DNA from: Sphingobium sp. Z007
GTDB lineage: Bacteria > Pseudomonadota > Alphaproteobacteria > Sphingomonadales > Sphingomonadaceae
DNA length: 64,000 nucleotides
Direction of reading: 5' to 3'
Assembly: GCF_900013425.1 (NCBI RefSeq)
Contig: NZ_FBXK01000005.1
Span: forward strand, 620,001 to 684,000
Under the pieces are notes generated by a model, which saw only the letters and a program-made list of their open reading frames with translations, was not told the DNA's origin and ran no database searches. Shown in pieces: positions 56,085-64,000 of the stretch. Numbering within the stretch: position 1 is the stretch's first letter; the number at the start of each line of letters is the position of its first letter. The translations under genes were made by a program, and so were the position numbers.

Positions 56085-57152
56085 TCAGCGCGTCGCCATC
56101 GTGCTGCGCGCGATCTTGCCAACCAGCGGCAACATCCCCGGATAATTGCCGCGATGATAGGGCGATTCGCCGTCCAGCGTCGCGATCAACCGGGCATGCG
56201 CCTTGCCCAGCGCATGATAGGGGACGCTAGGCAGCAGATGGTGCAGCGCATGGTAGCGCAGACCCACCGGTGCCCAGAGCGCGGGCAGCGTGCCGGGCGG
56301 CGGCACATTGACCGAATCCAGATATTGCGCCGTGACCGTCATCGCATCGCCCTCATTCTCCCACAGATGCGCGACCAGGGTGCGCAATTGGTTGATGACG
56401 GTCATCGCCGAATGGATCGCCATATAAACGAGCAAAGGCTTCCAGCCGAAGGCGAACACGCTGCCGACCAGCGCCAGCGCGAACAGGCATGCGCCCGCTT
56501 CCTGCCATAGCCACATGCGGGCGAAATCGCCCTCCGGCGCGCGGCGGCGATAGGACGGATTGATCGTCAGGGCCGACAGTTCCGCCACGACCTTGCGGCG
56601 CAGCTGCGGGATCAGCAGCGACAGCGGCGTCAGCAGGCCGAAACGCAAGATCAGCCCGATCGGCGCCAGCGAGGCGACGAGGATAAAGAGCGGCAGCGAC
56701 CAAGGCTTCATCAGCGCCAGCGGCAGATATTCCGGGTCATCCGCGGTGCCATAACGGGTGCGGGCATGATGCTGGGTATGGACGCCCTCATACATGAAGG
56801 ACGGGATCATCATTGGAATGCCGACGATCAGGTTCCAGCCCAGGCGAAAGCCGGGGAGCGCGCCTTTGCGGATATGGGTGAGTTCATGCATGAAGCTAGA
56901 CGCGCGGTAGAGCGCCAGCATCGAGATCAATGCGCAGGCGAGCGCGATCGCCCCATTCTGCGCCAGGATCGCGCCGGCCATCGCGCCCCAGCCGATCAGG
57001 GCGGACGCCAGCAGGTCGGGCCAGTAGATATGCGGGTTGGCGACCGAATAGTCGCGCGTCAATTCCGCCGCGGCGCGCAGCATTGCGCCATCGTCGGGGA
57101 TCGCGGCGCGCGCGCGCTGGGCGGCGGCCAATATGGGGTCATGCACAGTCAT
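56085..57152 (-). CDS. Membrane fatty acid desaturase
   Basis: A 355-residue di-iron desaturase. Histidine boxes: HELTH (on the second helix pair), HTQHH, and HALHH in YHALHHLLPSVPYHALGKAH. Four to six membrane segments carry these to the cytoplasmic face. It would introduce a double bond in an acyl chain or hydroxylate a lipid. ATG 57152 (AGGA upstream) is preferred to 57188. It is divergent from a GNAT-like acyltransferase gene; a shared lipid role is possible. Confidence 0.94.
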   Translation of the reverse strand: MTVHDPILAAAQRARAAIPDDGAMLRAAAELTRDYSVANPHIYWPDLLASALIGWGAMAGAILAQNGAIALACALISMLALYRASSFMHELTHIRKGALPGFRLGWNLIVGIPMMIPSFMYEGVHTQHHARTRYGTADDPEYLPLALMKPWSLPLFILVASLAPIGLILRFGLLTPLSLLIPQLRRKVVAELSALTINPSYRRRAPEGDFARMWLWQEAGACLFALALVGSVFAFGWKPLLVYMAIHSAMTVINQLRTLVAHLWENEGDAMTVTAQYLDSVNVPPPGTLPALWAPVGLRYHALHHLLPSVPYHALGKAHARLIATLDGESPYHRGNYPGMLPLVGKIARSTMATR

Positions 57153-57304
57153 GCGAGCGGTCCTAGCCTCCAAATGCGCTGAGATCATGGCAGCATCATG
57201 ACATATTCACCATGGTGTCGCCCCGTCCGGCGCGCCTGATTGACATTCCTTCAACAAGGGGCGAACTGCACGTCCATCCCGTAATTTACTCCAAGGCGGC
57301 ATAA

Positions 57305-58462
57305 GTGGCGCAATCTGATCTGGTCATTACCCCCGTTTCCGGCAAGGCCGATTTGAAGGCTTTTATCGACCTGCCCTGGCGGCTCTACGCCAATGATCCC
57401 CATTGGGTGCCGCCGTTGAAGGCGGAGATGAAGGAATTGCTGACGCCGGGTAAGAACCCCTTTTTCGGCCATGCCGAGGCGCAATATTTCCTGGCCCGCC
57501 GCGGCGGGACGGTGGTTGGCCGCATTTCGGCCCATATCGATCATCTCGCTTTGAAACAGCCTATCGAACAGGGAATGGGACCGGGCACCGGCAATTTTGG
57601 CCTGTTCGAGGCAGCGGATGATGCGGTCGGCGCTGCCCTGATCACGACCGCGGAAGACTGGCTTCGCGCCAAGGGCATGACCCGTGTCCTGGGGCCGATC
57701 TCCCTCTCAATCTGGGAAGAGCCGGGCCTGCTGATCGCCGGGCACGATCATCCGCCTACGGTGATGATGGGGCATAACAGCCCGGCCTATCAGGCGATGA
57801 TTGAGGGCGCGAGTTATGTCCCGGCCAAGCAGCTTAAAACCTATGAGTTGGACATCACCAACCGCTTTCCGCCTCTGCTGCAGCGGATCATCGCGTCGGG
57901 CGAGAAAAACCCGCGTATCCGCATCCGCAAGGTCGATAAATCGAAATTCGATCAGGAGGCCGCGATCATTCTGGCGATCCTCAATGACGCCTGGGGCAAT
58001 AATTGGGGCTTCGTGCCGATCACCGATGCGGAAATCGCGCATACCGGCAAGAAATTGAAGCCGATCGTATTCGAAGACCTCATCATGATCGCCGAACTGG
58101 ACGGTGAACCGGTAGCCTTCATGATGACGCTGCCCGACCTCAATGAAGCAACAAAGCCGCTCAACGGGTCTCTTTTCCCATTCGGCTGGATCAAGCTGCT
58201 GCGCTGGCTGCGCAAGCCGCAGGTGCGCACCATGCGGGTGCCCTTGATGGGTGTGGTGCAGCGCCTGCAAAGTTCGCGCATGGCCAGCCAACTTGCCTTC
58301 ATGATGATCGAGACGATTCGGCTGGCGGCGGTGGCCGACTATGGTTCGACCCGTGGCGAACTGGGTTGGGTGCTGGACGACAATCAGGGCATGAACGCCA
58401 TTGCGGAGGCGATCCAGGGAACAGTGAACAAAGTCTATCAGATTTACGAAAAGCCGCTCTGA
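57305..58462 (+). CDS. GNAT-like acyltransferase; possible bacterial ceramide synthase
   Basis: A 385-residue protein with two GNAT-like halves. The N-terminus LKAFIDLPWRLYANDPHWVPPL and LTPGKNPFFGHAEAQYFLARR, and later AFMMTLPDLNEATKPLNG and ASQLAFMMIETIRLAAV, are typical of a conserved alphaproteobacterial family sometimes mislabelled dATP pyrophosphohydrolase. As I recall, the Caulobacter ceramide synthase (bCerS, ccna_01212) belongs to this kind of protein. Sphingomonads make sphingolipids, so this role is plausible, but I cannot verify it. It starts at GTG 57305. Confidence 0.8.
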   Translation: MAQSDLVITPVSGKADLKAFIDLPWRLYANDPHWVPPLKAEMKELLTPGKNPFFGHAEAQYFLARRGGTVVGRISAHIDHLALKQPIEQGMGPGTGNFGLFEAADDAVGAALITTAEDWLRAKGMTRVLGPISLSIWEEPGLLIAGHDHPPTVMMGHNSPAYQAMIEGASYVPAKQLKTYELDITNRFPPLLQRIIASGEKNPRIRIRKVDKSKFDQEAAIILAILNDAWGNNWGFVPITDAEIAHTGKKLKPIVFEDLIMIAELDGEPVAFMMTLPDLNEATKPLNGSLFPFGWIKLLRWLRKPQVRTMRVPLMGVVQRLQSSRMASQLAFMMIETIRLAAVADYGSTRGELGWVLDDNQGMNAIAEAIQGTVNKVYQIYEKPL

Positions 58463-58492
58463 AAGGATAGTTCATTTCGCCTGCGTATCGGC

Positions 58493-58518
58493 GGAAACCC
58501 TTTCTGCGCAGCATCGTT
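58493..58518 (+). promoter_or_regulatory. Probable sigma-EcfG promoter before csbD
   Basis: GGAAA (58493-58497), 17-nt spacer, CGTT (58515-58518): one mismatch in the -35 element. It lies 34 bases before the csbD start. CsbD genes are typical members of general stress regulons. Confidence 0.55.
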
Positions 58519-58552
58519 GAACCTGTCGAACACATTGAAAAGGAGTGATGAG

Positions 58553-58735
58553 ATGGGTGAAGCAACCGACAAGCTGAAGGCGGCAGCGAACAAGGCCGCA
58601 GGCGCAGTCAAGGAAGGCGTCGGCAAGGCGACCGACAATGAGCGTCTGGAGGCCGAAGGCAAGGCGCAGAAGACAAAGGGCACGGCACAGGATGTCGCCG
58701 GTTCGGTCAAGGGCGCGCTTGGCGACAAGATCTGA
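58553..58735 (+). CDS. csbD: CsbD family stress protein
   Basis: A 60-residue hydrophilic helical protein, MGEATDKLKAAANKAAGAVK..., with the CsbD repeat pattern of G-K-A-T/K-G-x-A and no membrane segment. Its function is unknown, but it is a common marker of general stress response. AAGGAG lies 8 bases upstream of ATG 58553. A sigma-EcfG-like promoter precedes it and a strong terminator follows it, so it is a single-gene unit. Confidence 0.93.
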   Translation: MGEATDKLKAAANKAAGAVKEGVGKATDNERLEAEGKAQKTKGTAQDVAGSVKGALGDKI

Positions 58736-58757
58736 TCAGATCGTCGCGCTATTAAAA

Positions 58758-58788
58758 AAGGCCTCGCTCCGATGGAGCGGGGCCTTTT
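58758..58788 (+). terminator. Intrinsic terminator after csbD
   Basis: A 13-bp stem AAGGCCTCGCTCC/GGAGCGGGGCCTT (one G-T pair) with a GAT loop; T-rich sequence continues (TT, then GTTTTT nine bases on). It is 22 bases past the csbD stop. Confidence 0.88.
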
Positions 58789-58984
58789 GCCGTTTTTGCC
58801 CCTGCCGCGCGCATATGCGCGGACCGTTCAAGAATGACGCCCGTCACATCGTCCCGCAGATCGATAAGGGTGTCGATATTTTCCGCCAGCAACTTTGTCG
58901 CCACCGCTGCGGAAATCGATTAAAGATTGGTCTAGCGATCGCGACGGGTTGATCGGGCGGCCCGGATGGGTGCAAGACAAGCGT

Positions 58985-60325
58985 ATGAGCAGGCAATATT
59001 TCGGCACCGACGGCATCCGCGGGCGCACCAACCAATGGCCAATGACAGCGGACCTGGCGATGAAGGTTGGCATGGCGGCCGGCACCCATTTCCTGCGCGG
59101 CAGCCACCGCCATCGCGTGGTGATCGGCAAGGATACGCGTCTGTCGGGCTATATGGTGGAAAATGCGCTGGTCGCGGGCTTTACCGCCGTGGGCATGGAC
59201 GTGGTCCAGTTCGGGCCGATCCCGACGCCCGCCGTGGCCTTGCTCGCCCATTCGATGCGCGCGGACCTGGGCGTCATGATCTCGGCCAGCCATAATGCCT
59301 ATTTCGACAATGGGATCAAATTGTTCGGCCCGGACGGCTACAAGCTGTCGGACGAGGATGAGTTGAAGATCGAGGCGCTGATCGGGCAGGACATACCGCT
59401 CGCCGCGTCCAAGGATATAGGCCGCGCCCGCCGGGTGGAGGATGCGCGCGGCCGCTATATCCATGCGGTGAAATCCAGTTTTCCAGCCGATCTGCGGCTC
59501 GACGGGCTGAAGATCGTGGTCGATTGCGCCAATGGCGCGGCCTATCAGGTCGCGCCGTCTGCGCTGTGGGAACTGGGCGCAACCGTCGTGGCGGTCGGCG
59601 TGACGCCCAACGGAACGAACATCAATGACGGCTGCGGATCGACCGCACCCCTGTTGTTGCAGGAAACCGTCGTGTCTTCGGGCGCGGACGTCGGCATCGC
59701 GCTGGATGGCGACGCGGACCGGCTGATCGTGGTGGACGAAAAGGGCCGACTTGTCGATGGCGACCAGATCATGGCGCTGATCGCCGCCAATTGGGCGCGT
59801 GAAGGCACGCTGCGCGGCGGCGGACTGGTGGCGACGGTCATGTCGAATCTTGGCCTCGAACGCTTCCTGTCCGGCCGTGGCATCGGCCTTGAGCGGACCA
59901 AGGTCGGCGACCGCTATGTGCTGGAACGGATGCGCGAGGGCGGCTTCAATGTCGGCGGCGAACAATCCGGCCACATGATCCTGTCCGACTATGCGACTAC
60001 CGGCGACGGGACGGTCGCCGCCTTGCAGGTGCTGGCCGCGCTGGTCCGCTCCGGCAAGCCGGCGAGCGAGACGCTGCACCAGTTTGATCCCGTGCCGCAA
60101 TTGCTTAAGAATGTCCGCTTCGCCGGCGGCAAGCCGCTGGAGCATGACGATGTCAAGCGCGTGATTGCCCAGGCGGAGGCGGAATTGACCGGCTCCGGCC
60201 GCCTCGTCATCCGCCCGTCGGGCACGGAGCCGGTGATCCGGGTCATGGCCGAAGGGGACCGGGAGGATCAGGTCAAGGATGTGGTGGAGCGCATCTGCGC
60301 GGCGGTCGAGAAGGCGGCGGCGTAA
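58985..60325 (+). CDS. glmM: Phosphoglucosamine mutase
   Basis: Converts glucosamine-6-phosphate to glucosamine-1-phosphate for UDP-GlcNAc and cell-wall synthesis. 446 residues, beginning [14 protein letters not shown]. Phosphoserine S102 is in [15 protein letters not shown], the metal site in [14 protein letters not shown], the sugar loop in [10 protein letters not shown] and the phosphate loop in [12 protein letters not shown]. The stop overlaps the next gene (TAATG). Confidence 0.97.
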   Translation: MSRQYFGTDGIRGRTNQWPMTADLAMKVGMAAGTHFLRGSHRHRVVIGKDTRLSGYMVENALVAGFTAVGMDVVQFGPIPTPAVALLAHSMRADLGVMISASHNAYFDNGIKLFGPDGYKLSDEDELKIEALIGQDIPLAASKDIGRARRVEDARGRYIHAVKSSFPADLRLDGLKIVVDCANGAAYQVAPSALWELGATVVAVGVTPNGTNINDGCGSTAPLLLQETVVSSGADVGIALDGDADRLIVVDEKGRLVDGDQIMALIAANWAREGTLRGGGLVATVMSNLGLERFLSGRGIGLERTKVGDRYVLERMREGGFNVGGEQSGHMILSDYATTGDGTVAALQVLAALVRSGKPASETLHQFDPVPQLLKNVRFAGGKPLEHDDVKRVIAQAEAELTGSGRLVIRPSGTEPVIRVMAEGDREDQVKDVVERICAAVEKAAA

Positions 60326-60549
60326 TGCTTGCGATGCGCCCCGATTGCGAACGCTGCGGCACGGACCTGCCCGCCAACCAGCCTGGCGCGTTCATCTGTT
60401 CGTTCGAGTGCACCTTCTGCGCGACCTGTGCGGAGGCGCTGGACGATCGCTGCCCCAATTGCGGCGGCGAACTGATGGACCGACCCAGCCGCGTGGGCAA
60501 GGCACTGGCGAACAACCCCGCTTCGACGGAACGCAAGCACAAGGGATGA
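60325..60549 (+). CDS. DUF1272 zinc-binding small protein
   Basis: A 74-residue protein with eight cysteines in CxxC pairs: DCERCGTDL, FICSFECTFCATCAEAL, CPNCGGEL. This is the DUF1272 pattern, probably two zinc sites. Function unknown. It is wedged between glmM and thiD with overlapping start and stop codons at both ends (TAATG, ATGA). Confidence 0.92.
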   Translation: MLAMRPDCERCGTDLPANQPGAFICSFECTFCATCAEALDDRCPNCGGELMDRPSRVGKALANNPASTERKHKG

Positions 60550-61451
60550 CGGCGCGCATCCTCATCATCGCCGGTTCCGACAGCGGGGGTGGCGCGGGTA
60601 TCCAGGCGGACATCAAGACCGTCACGATGCTGGGCGGCCACGCCATGACCGCGATCACCGCGATCACGGCGCAGAACACGCTGGGCGTGCAGGCCGTCCA
60701 TGCGGTGTCGACCGCCATGGTGCTGGCGCAGATGGAAAGTTGCATCAGCGATATCGGCGTGGACGCGGTGAAGATCGGCATGATCGGCAGCGCGGAGACG
60801 GCGAATGCGGTTGCTGATTTTCTCTCTTCGTCCTTCCTGCGAGAGGGCGGAGAAAAGGCCGTTCCCATAGTCTTCGATCCCGTCATGGTCGCGACGAGTG
60901 GTTCACTGCTGGCGGATACAGCGACCATCGCCGCCTTCGAGCGGCTGATGCAGGTGGCAAGCGTCATCACACCCAATGTGCCGGAATTGCAGTCGCTGAC
61001 CGGCATGGCCATTGTTGATCTCGACGGCCTGGAACATGCGGCGCAGGCGTTGCGGGTGCGAAGCGGGGCTGTCATTATCGCGAAGGGCGGCCATCTGCCG
61101 CAGCAGGCGGAGGATGATCGGCCCTTGATCCACGATCTGTTGATCGATGAGGATATAGTCGCCGAATATTCCGTCGAACGGATCGAAACCCGTCATAGCC
61201 ATGGCACGGGATGCACCCTTGCGAGCGCTATTGCGGCCGGGCTGGGCGGCGGTCTGTCTCTGGCCGATGCGGTTGATCGGGCGGAAGCGTTCGTCGCGGC
61301 GGTCCTTGCGGCGGCACCGGGGCTGGGGCAGGGGCATGGACCGATGGGCCATGCGCTGGGCCTGACGCCCTTTTATCACCTTCTTGCTGGACAAGACGCC
61401 GACGGCTGGGACGCGGCGGCCTTTGCCGCGCGCTATTCCGACCATGCCTGA
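60546..61451 (+). CDS. thiD: Hydroxymethylpyrimidine/phosphomethylpyrimidine kinase
   Basis: Phosphorylates HMP and HMP-P for thiamine synthesis. 301 residues, longer than the usual 265 because of a stretch at about 90-105 ([12 protein letters not shown]) and the C-terminal tail. Ribokinase-fold motifs: [31 protein letters not shown], and the anion-hole [20 protein letters not shown]. The start overlaps the DUF1272 stop; the end overlaps rnhB by 8 bases. Confidence 0.95.
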   Translation: MTARILIIAGSDSGGGAGIQADIKTVTMLGGHAMTAITAITAQNTLGVQAVHAVSTAMVLAQMESCISDIGVDAVKIGMIGSAETANAVADFLSSSFLREGGEKAVPIVFDPVMVATSGSLLADTATIAAFERLMQVASVITPNVPELQSLTGMAIVDLDGLEHAAQALRVRSGAVIIAKGGHLPQQAEDDRPLIHDLLIDEDIVAEYSVERIETRHSHGTGCTLASAIAAGLGGGLSLADAVDRAEAFVAAVLAAAPGLGQGHGPMGHALGLTPFYHLLAGQDADGWDAAAFAARYSDHA

Positions 61452-62043
61452 TTTCGCCCATGAACTAATCCATCATCCCGGCTTGGTCGCCGGTGTGGAT
61501 GAAGCCGGTCGTGGGCCGCTGGCGGGGCCGGTGGTCGCCGCCGCCGTTATCCTGCGCGCGGAGGATTGCCCCGACGGCCTCAACGACTCCAAGCAGCTGA
61601 CCGCCAAGCGCCGCGCTGCGCTGGAAATCGAGATCAAGGCGCGTGCGCTCTGCTGGGGCGTGGGCATCGCCAGCGTGGAGGAGATCGACCAGATCAACAT
61701 TCTGTGGGCGACAATGCTGGCCATGACCCGCGCGGTCGAGGCGCTGGAGCATGATTGCGCGCACGTGCTGGTGGACGGCAATCGTTGCCCGACATGGCGC
61801 TGGGCCTCGACCGCGGTCGTCGAGGGTGACGCCAAATGCCTGTCGATCGCGGCCGCCTCCATCATCGCCAAGGAAACGCGCGATCGGATGATGGTGGAGG
61901 CCGCCTCGCAGCATCCCCATTATGGTTGGGATACCAACAAAGGCTATGGTAGCGCCCGGCATCTCGCCGCACTGCGCGAACATGGCCCGACCCCGCTGCA
62001 CCGCCGCAGCTTCGCGCCAGTAGCGCAGCGGATATTGCTCTAG
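61444..62043 (+). CDS. rnhB: Ribonuclease HII
   Basis: Cuts RNA in RNA-DNA hybrids and single ribonucleotides in DNA. 199 residues. Catalytic acids: D19 and E20 in [15 protein letters not shown], Asp in VLVDGNRCP, and the [18 protein letters not shown] and [12 protein letters not shown] motifs are present. ATG 61444 lies inside the end of thiD. Confidence 0.97.
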   Translation: MPDFAHELIHHPGLVAGVDEAGRGPLAGPVVAAAVILRAEDCPDGLNDSKQLTAKRRAALEIEIKARALCWGVGIASVEEIDQINILWATMLAMTRAVEALEHDCAHVLVDGNRCPTWRWASTAVVEGDAKCLSIAAASIIAKETRDRMMVEAASQHPHYGWDTNKGYGSARHLAALREHGPTPLHRRSFAPVAQRILL

Positions 62044-62259
62044 GCCGGTTGCGCCGCGGCCGTTCCGATCAGCCACGGCGGCGGGATCATCATCTCCTGC
62101 GTTCGTCCTAAATAGCGCGACGGGTCTTTCTTTCCCATGCGCAGCGCGAGCTGACAGCGTGCGCCATCCCACCGGAATAGCATTGCCCCCCGGCGGCCCG
62201 CCCGCTAAGGGGCTTTGCTTTCCGGGCGGCTCGATAGCCGCGCGTTGAGGGGAAGCAAC

Positions 62260-62748
62260 ATGAGCGGGGCAGTCACGGTCGGCATCATCATGGGATCGCG
62301 GTCCGATTGGGACACGATGCGCCATGCCGCCGAAACGCTCGACGCGCTGGGCGTGCCCCATGAATGCAAGGTGGTGTCCGCGCACCGCACCCCCCAGCGC
62401 CTCTATGATTACGCCACTGGCGCGGTTGGCCGGGGGTTGAAGGTCATCATCGCCGGGGCTGGCGGGGCGGCGCATCTGCCCGGCATGACCGCATCGATGA
62501 CCCGCCTGCCGGTGTTGGGCGTGCCAGTCGAATCCAAGGCGCTGAAAGGCATGGATTCGCTGCTGTCCATCGTCCAGATGCCGGGCGGCATCCCCGTCGC
62601 CACGCTGGCGATCGGCAAGCCCGGCGCGATCAACGCCGGGCTGTTGGCGGCATCGATCCTGGCGACGACCGACGATGCGCTGGCTGAAAGGCTGGACGCC
62701 TGGCGCGCGCGCCAGACCGAGGCCGTCGTCGAAACCGTCGAGGATTGA
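62260..62748 (+). CDS. purE: N5-carboxyaminoimidazole ribonucleotide mutase
   Basis: Class I PurE in purine synthesis, converting N5-CAIR (from PurK) to CAIR. 162 residues; [26 protein letters not shown] and [15 protein letters not shown] motifs. The start is ATG 62260 with GAGGGGAAG upstream. It is followed by purK 9 bases later. Confidence 0.97.
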   Translation: MSGAVTVGIIMGSRSDWDTMRHAAETLDALGVPHECKVVSAHRTPQRLYDYATGAVGRGLKVIIAGAGGAAHLPGMTASMTRLPVLGVPVESKALKGMDSLLSIVQMPGGIPVATLAIGKPGAINAGLLAASILATTDDALAERLDAWRARQTEAVVETVED

Positions 62749-62757
62749 GCCGACCCC

Positions 62758-63828
62758 ATGACGACTATCGCGCCCGGCTCGACTATCGGCATCCTTGGCG
62801 GCGGCCAGCTTGGCCGGATGATCGCTACCGCCGCTGCGCAATTGGGCTATCGCACGCATATCTATGCGCCCGAAGAGAGCGGCCCGGCGGCCGACGTGTC
62901 CCCCAACTGGACGCGCGGCGCCTATGAAGACCCGCAAGCGCTGGGCGATTTTGCCGACAGCGTCGATGTCGTCACTTATGAGTTTGAGAATATCGATCCC
63001 GCCGCGGTCGAGGTGCTGTCCACCCATGGGCTGGTGCGGCCCGGCGCCCAGGCTTTGCGCGTGGCGCAGGACCGGCTGGCGGAAAAGCGCTTCGTCTGCG
63101 ACTTGGGCGGGCTGACGGCACCGTTCGCGCCGGTTGAGAGCCTGGACGATCTGGAAAGCGCGATCGAGCAGGTGGGTAGCCGTGCGATCCTGAAAACCAA
63201 TCGCATGGGCTATGACGGGAAGGGACAGGCCCGCCTGGCCGAGCCGGGCGATGCGGTGGGGGCGTGGAACGCGATCGGCCGGCAAAGCGCGATATTGGAA
63301 GGGTTCGTTACCTTCGACCAGGAATTTTCGGTGATCCTGGTGCGCGGGCATGACGGCGCGGTGCGTTTCTGGGATTCGGCCGCGAATGTGCATGTCGATG
63401 GCATATTGGCGACGTCGACCGTGCCAGCGGGCGCGGTGATCGCGGGGCAGATGGCGCAGGCGCGGGATATGGCGCAGAAAATCGCCGATGCGCTCGACTA
63501 TGTCGGCGTGCTGACCTGCGAGTTTTTCGCCAGCGCCGACGGGCCGGTTTTCAACGAGATGGCGCCGCGCGTTCATAATAGCGGCCATTGGACGATCGAG
63601 GGCGCCGTGACGAGCCAGTTCGAGAACCATGTCCGCGCGATTTGCGGGCTGCCACTGGGCGATACTGCGCTGGCGGCGCAGGGCGTGGCGATGCGCAACC
63701 TGATCGGCGATGACGCTGGCGATTGGCTGGCGATCCTTTCCGATCCGGCCAATCATCTGCACCTCTATGGCAAGCATGAGGCGCGGCGCGGTCGCAAGAT
63801 GGGGCATGTGACGCGGTTGACGCTGTGA
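62758..63828 (+). CDS. purK: N5-carboxyaminoimidazole ribonucleotide synthase
   Basis: ATP-grasp enzyme that carboxylates AIR with bicarbonate. 356 residues; N-terminal IGILGGGQLGRMIA, ATP-grasp core with ILKTNRMGYDGKGQ, EGFVTFDQEFSVILVRG, FFASADGPVFNEMAPRVHNSGHWTIEG. It works with PurE, with which it forms an operon. Confidence 0.97.
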   Translation: MTTIAPGSTIGILGGGQLGRMIATAAAQLGYRTHIYAPEESGPAADVSPNWTRGAYEDPQALGDFADSVDVVTYEFENIDPAAVEVLSTHGLVRPGAQALRVAQDRLAEKRFVCDLGGLTAPFAPVESLDDLESAIEQVGSRAILKTNRMGYDGKGQARLAEPGDAVGAWNAIGRQSAILEGFVTFDQEFSVILVRGHDGAVRFWDSAANVHVDGILATSTVPAGAVIAGQMAQARDMAQKIADALDYVGVLTCEFFASADGPVFNEMAPRVHNSGHWTIEGAVTSQFENHVRAICGLPLGDTALAAQGVAMRNLIGDDAGDWLAILSDPANHLHLYGKHEARRGRKMGHVTRLTL

Positions 63829-63853
63829 GCGCCGCGCCGCGCTTTTTCCGGTC

Positions 63854-63942
63854 CGTCATCCCCGCGCAAGCGGGGATCCATCACCGACGCTATCCCCATC
63901 CGCGACCTTGGGAGATGGGTTCCCGCCTGCGCGGGAATGACG
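63854..63942. repeat. REP-like palindrome (CGTCATCCCCGC family)
   Basis: Left arm CGTCATCCCCGCGCAAGCGG at 63854, right arm ending CGCGGGAATGACG at 63942, complementary over about 27 bases with mismatches. A common dispersed palindrome of this bacterial group, here between purK and the next gene. Confidence 0.85.
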
Positions 63943-63955
63943 AGGGTTGGGGCGG

Positions 63956-64000
63956 ATGAATCGCGCATCCATCACCCTTGTCCTTGCCCGCGCCGATAAT
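63956..64000 (+). CDS. folA: Probable dihydrofolate reductase, first 15 codons
   Basis: ATG 63956 opens MNRASITLVLARADN, which matches the usual start of DHFR (xxITLVLARAxNGVIG). The gene runs off the window. With only 15 residues visible the call is tentative. Confidence 0.55.
   Translation, partial: MNRASITLVLARADN

Noticed and set aside
61465-63807. Reverse-strand frame of 780 codons opposite rnhB, purE and purK
   Set aside because: It spans three real genes and intergenic DNA and has no recognisable domain.

Overview
This 64 kb window looks like chromosomal DNA of a high-GC alphaproteobacterium of the Sphingomonadaceae, most probably Sphingobium or a close relative. This is inferred from a complete PhyP-NepR-PhyR-EcfG general stress response locus in the arrangement known from Sphingomonas, an XrtA/PEP-CTERM regulatory block (PrsK/PrsR/PrsT), small sphingomonad-type stress proteins (CsbD, DUF1328, PA2169-type), a candidate bacterial ceramide synthase, and dispersed palindromic repeats of the kind found between sphingomonad genes. 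It is mostly ordinary core chromosome. I see no prophage, insertion sequence, CRISPR array, tRNA or rRNA gene.

Layout. 0-4.2 kb: 3' part of groEL with a strong terminator, an exported protein of unknown function, and a divergent pair of acetyltransferase genes around a MarR-type operator. 4.2-8.8 kb: a membrane GGDEF-EAL protein convergent with an RpfF-like crotonase (possible fatty-acid signal synthase), then tgt. 8.7-13 kb: the general stress locus, with phyP and nepR on the minus strand and phyR, a 43-codon membrane microprotein, ecfG and another small membrane protein on the plus strand. 13.2-20.2 kb: sugar transferase, prsK, prsR, prsT. 20.2-26.9 kb: GntR regulator, nitroreductase, peptide transporter plus two amidohydrolases in overlapping reading frames, an AT-rich patch with a small membrane protein, and an SH3 protein. 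27-31 kb: hydroxyacid dehydrogenase, small stress proteins, a DUF885 peptidase. 31-38 kb: acnB and acnA side by side with a small zinc-ribbon gene between them. 38-46.3 kb: a frameshifted GH92 gene, GH27 alpha-galactosidase, M28 peptidase, GST, PHA depolymerase. 46.4-58.7 kb: a PepSY/response regulator/kinase operon, SIMPL protein, ABC-F ATPase, VIT transporter, glutathione peroxidase, M20 peptidase, TRIC channel, desaturase, GNAT-like acyltransferase, csbD. 59-64 kb: a housekeeping block glmM-DUF1272-thiD-rnhB, purE-purK, and the first codons of a probable dihydrofolate reductase.

How the genes connect. Sequences matching the sigma-EcfG promoter consensus (GGAAC, 16-17 nt, CGTT) lie not only inside the stress locus but also before the DUF1328 gene (28.6 kb) and csbD (58.5 kb), with a weaker match before the PA2169-type gene (28.5 kb). 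At the plus-strand sites, a ribosome binding site follows at nearly constant distance. The stress sigma factor therefore probably drives several small genes spread over this window. PrsK/PrsR/PrsT and the sugar transferase form the regulatory and polysaccharide end of an exosortase A system whose sorting enzyme lies elsewhere.

Most unusual items: an amidohydrolase that has lost its HxH metal motif, whose start codon overlaps the end of an intact paralogue and whose signal-peptide region contains a palindromic repeat; the set of predicted sigma-EcfG promoters including the one for the unannotated microprotein; the RpfF-like/GGDEF-EAL pair; and the adjacent acnB and acnA genes. All function calls come from reading motifs; no database search was run.
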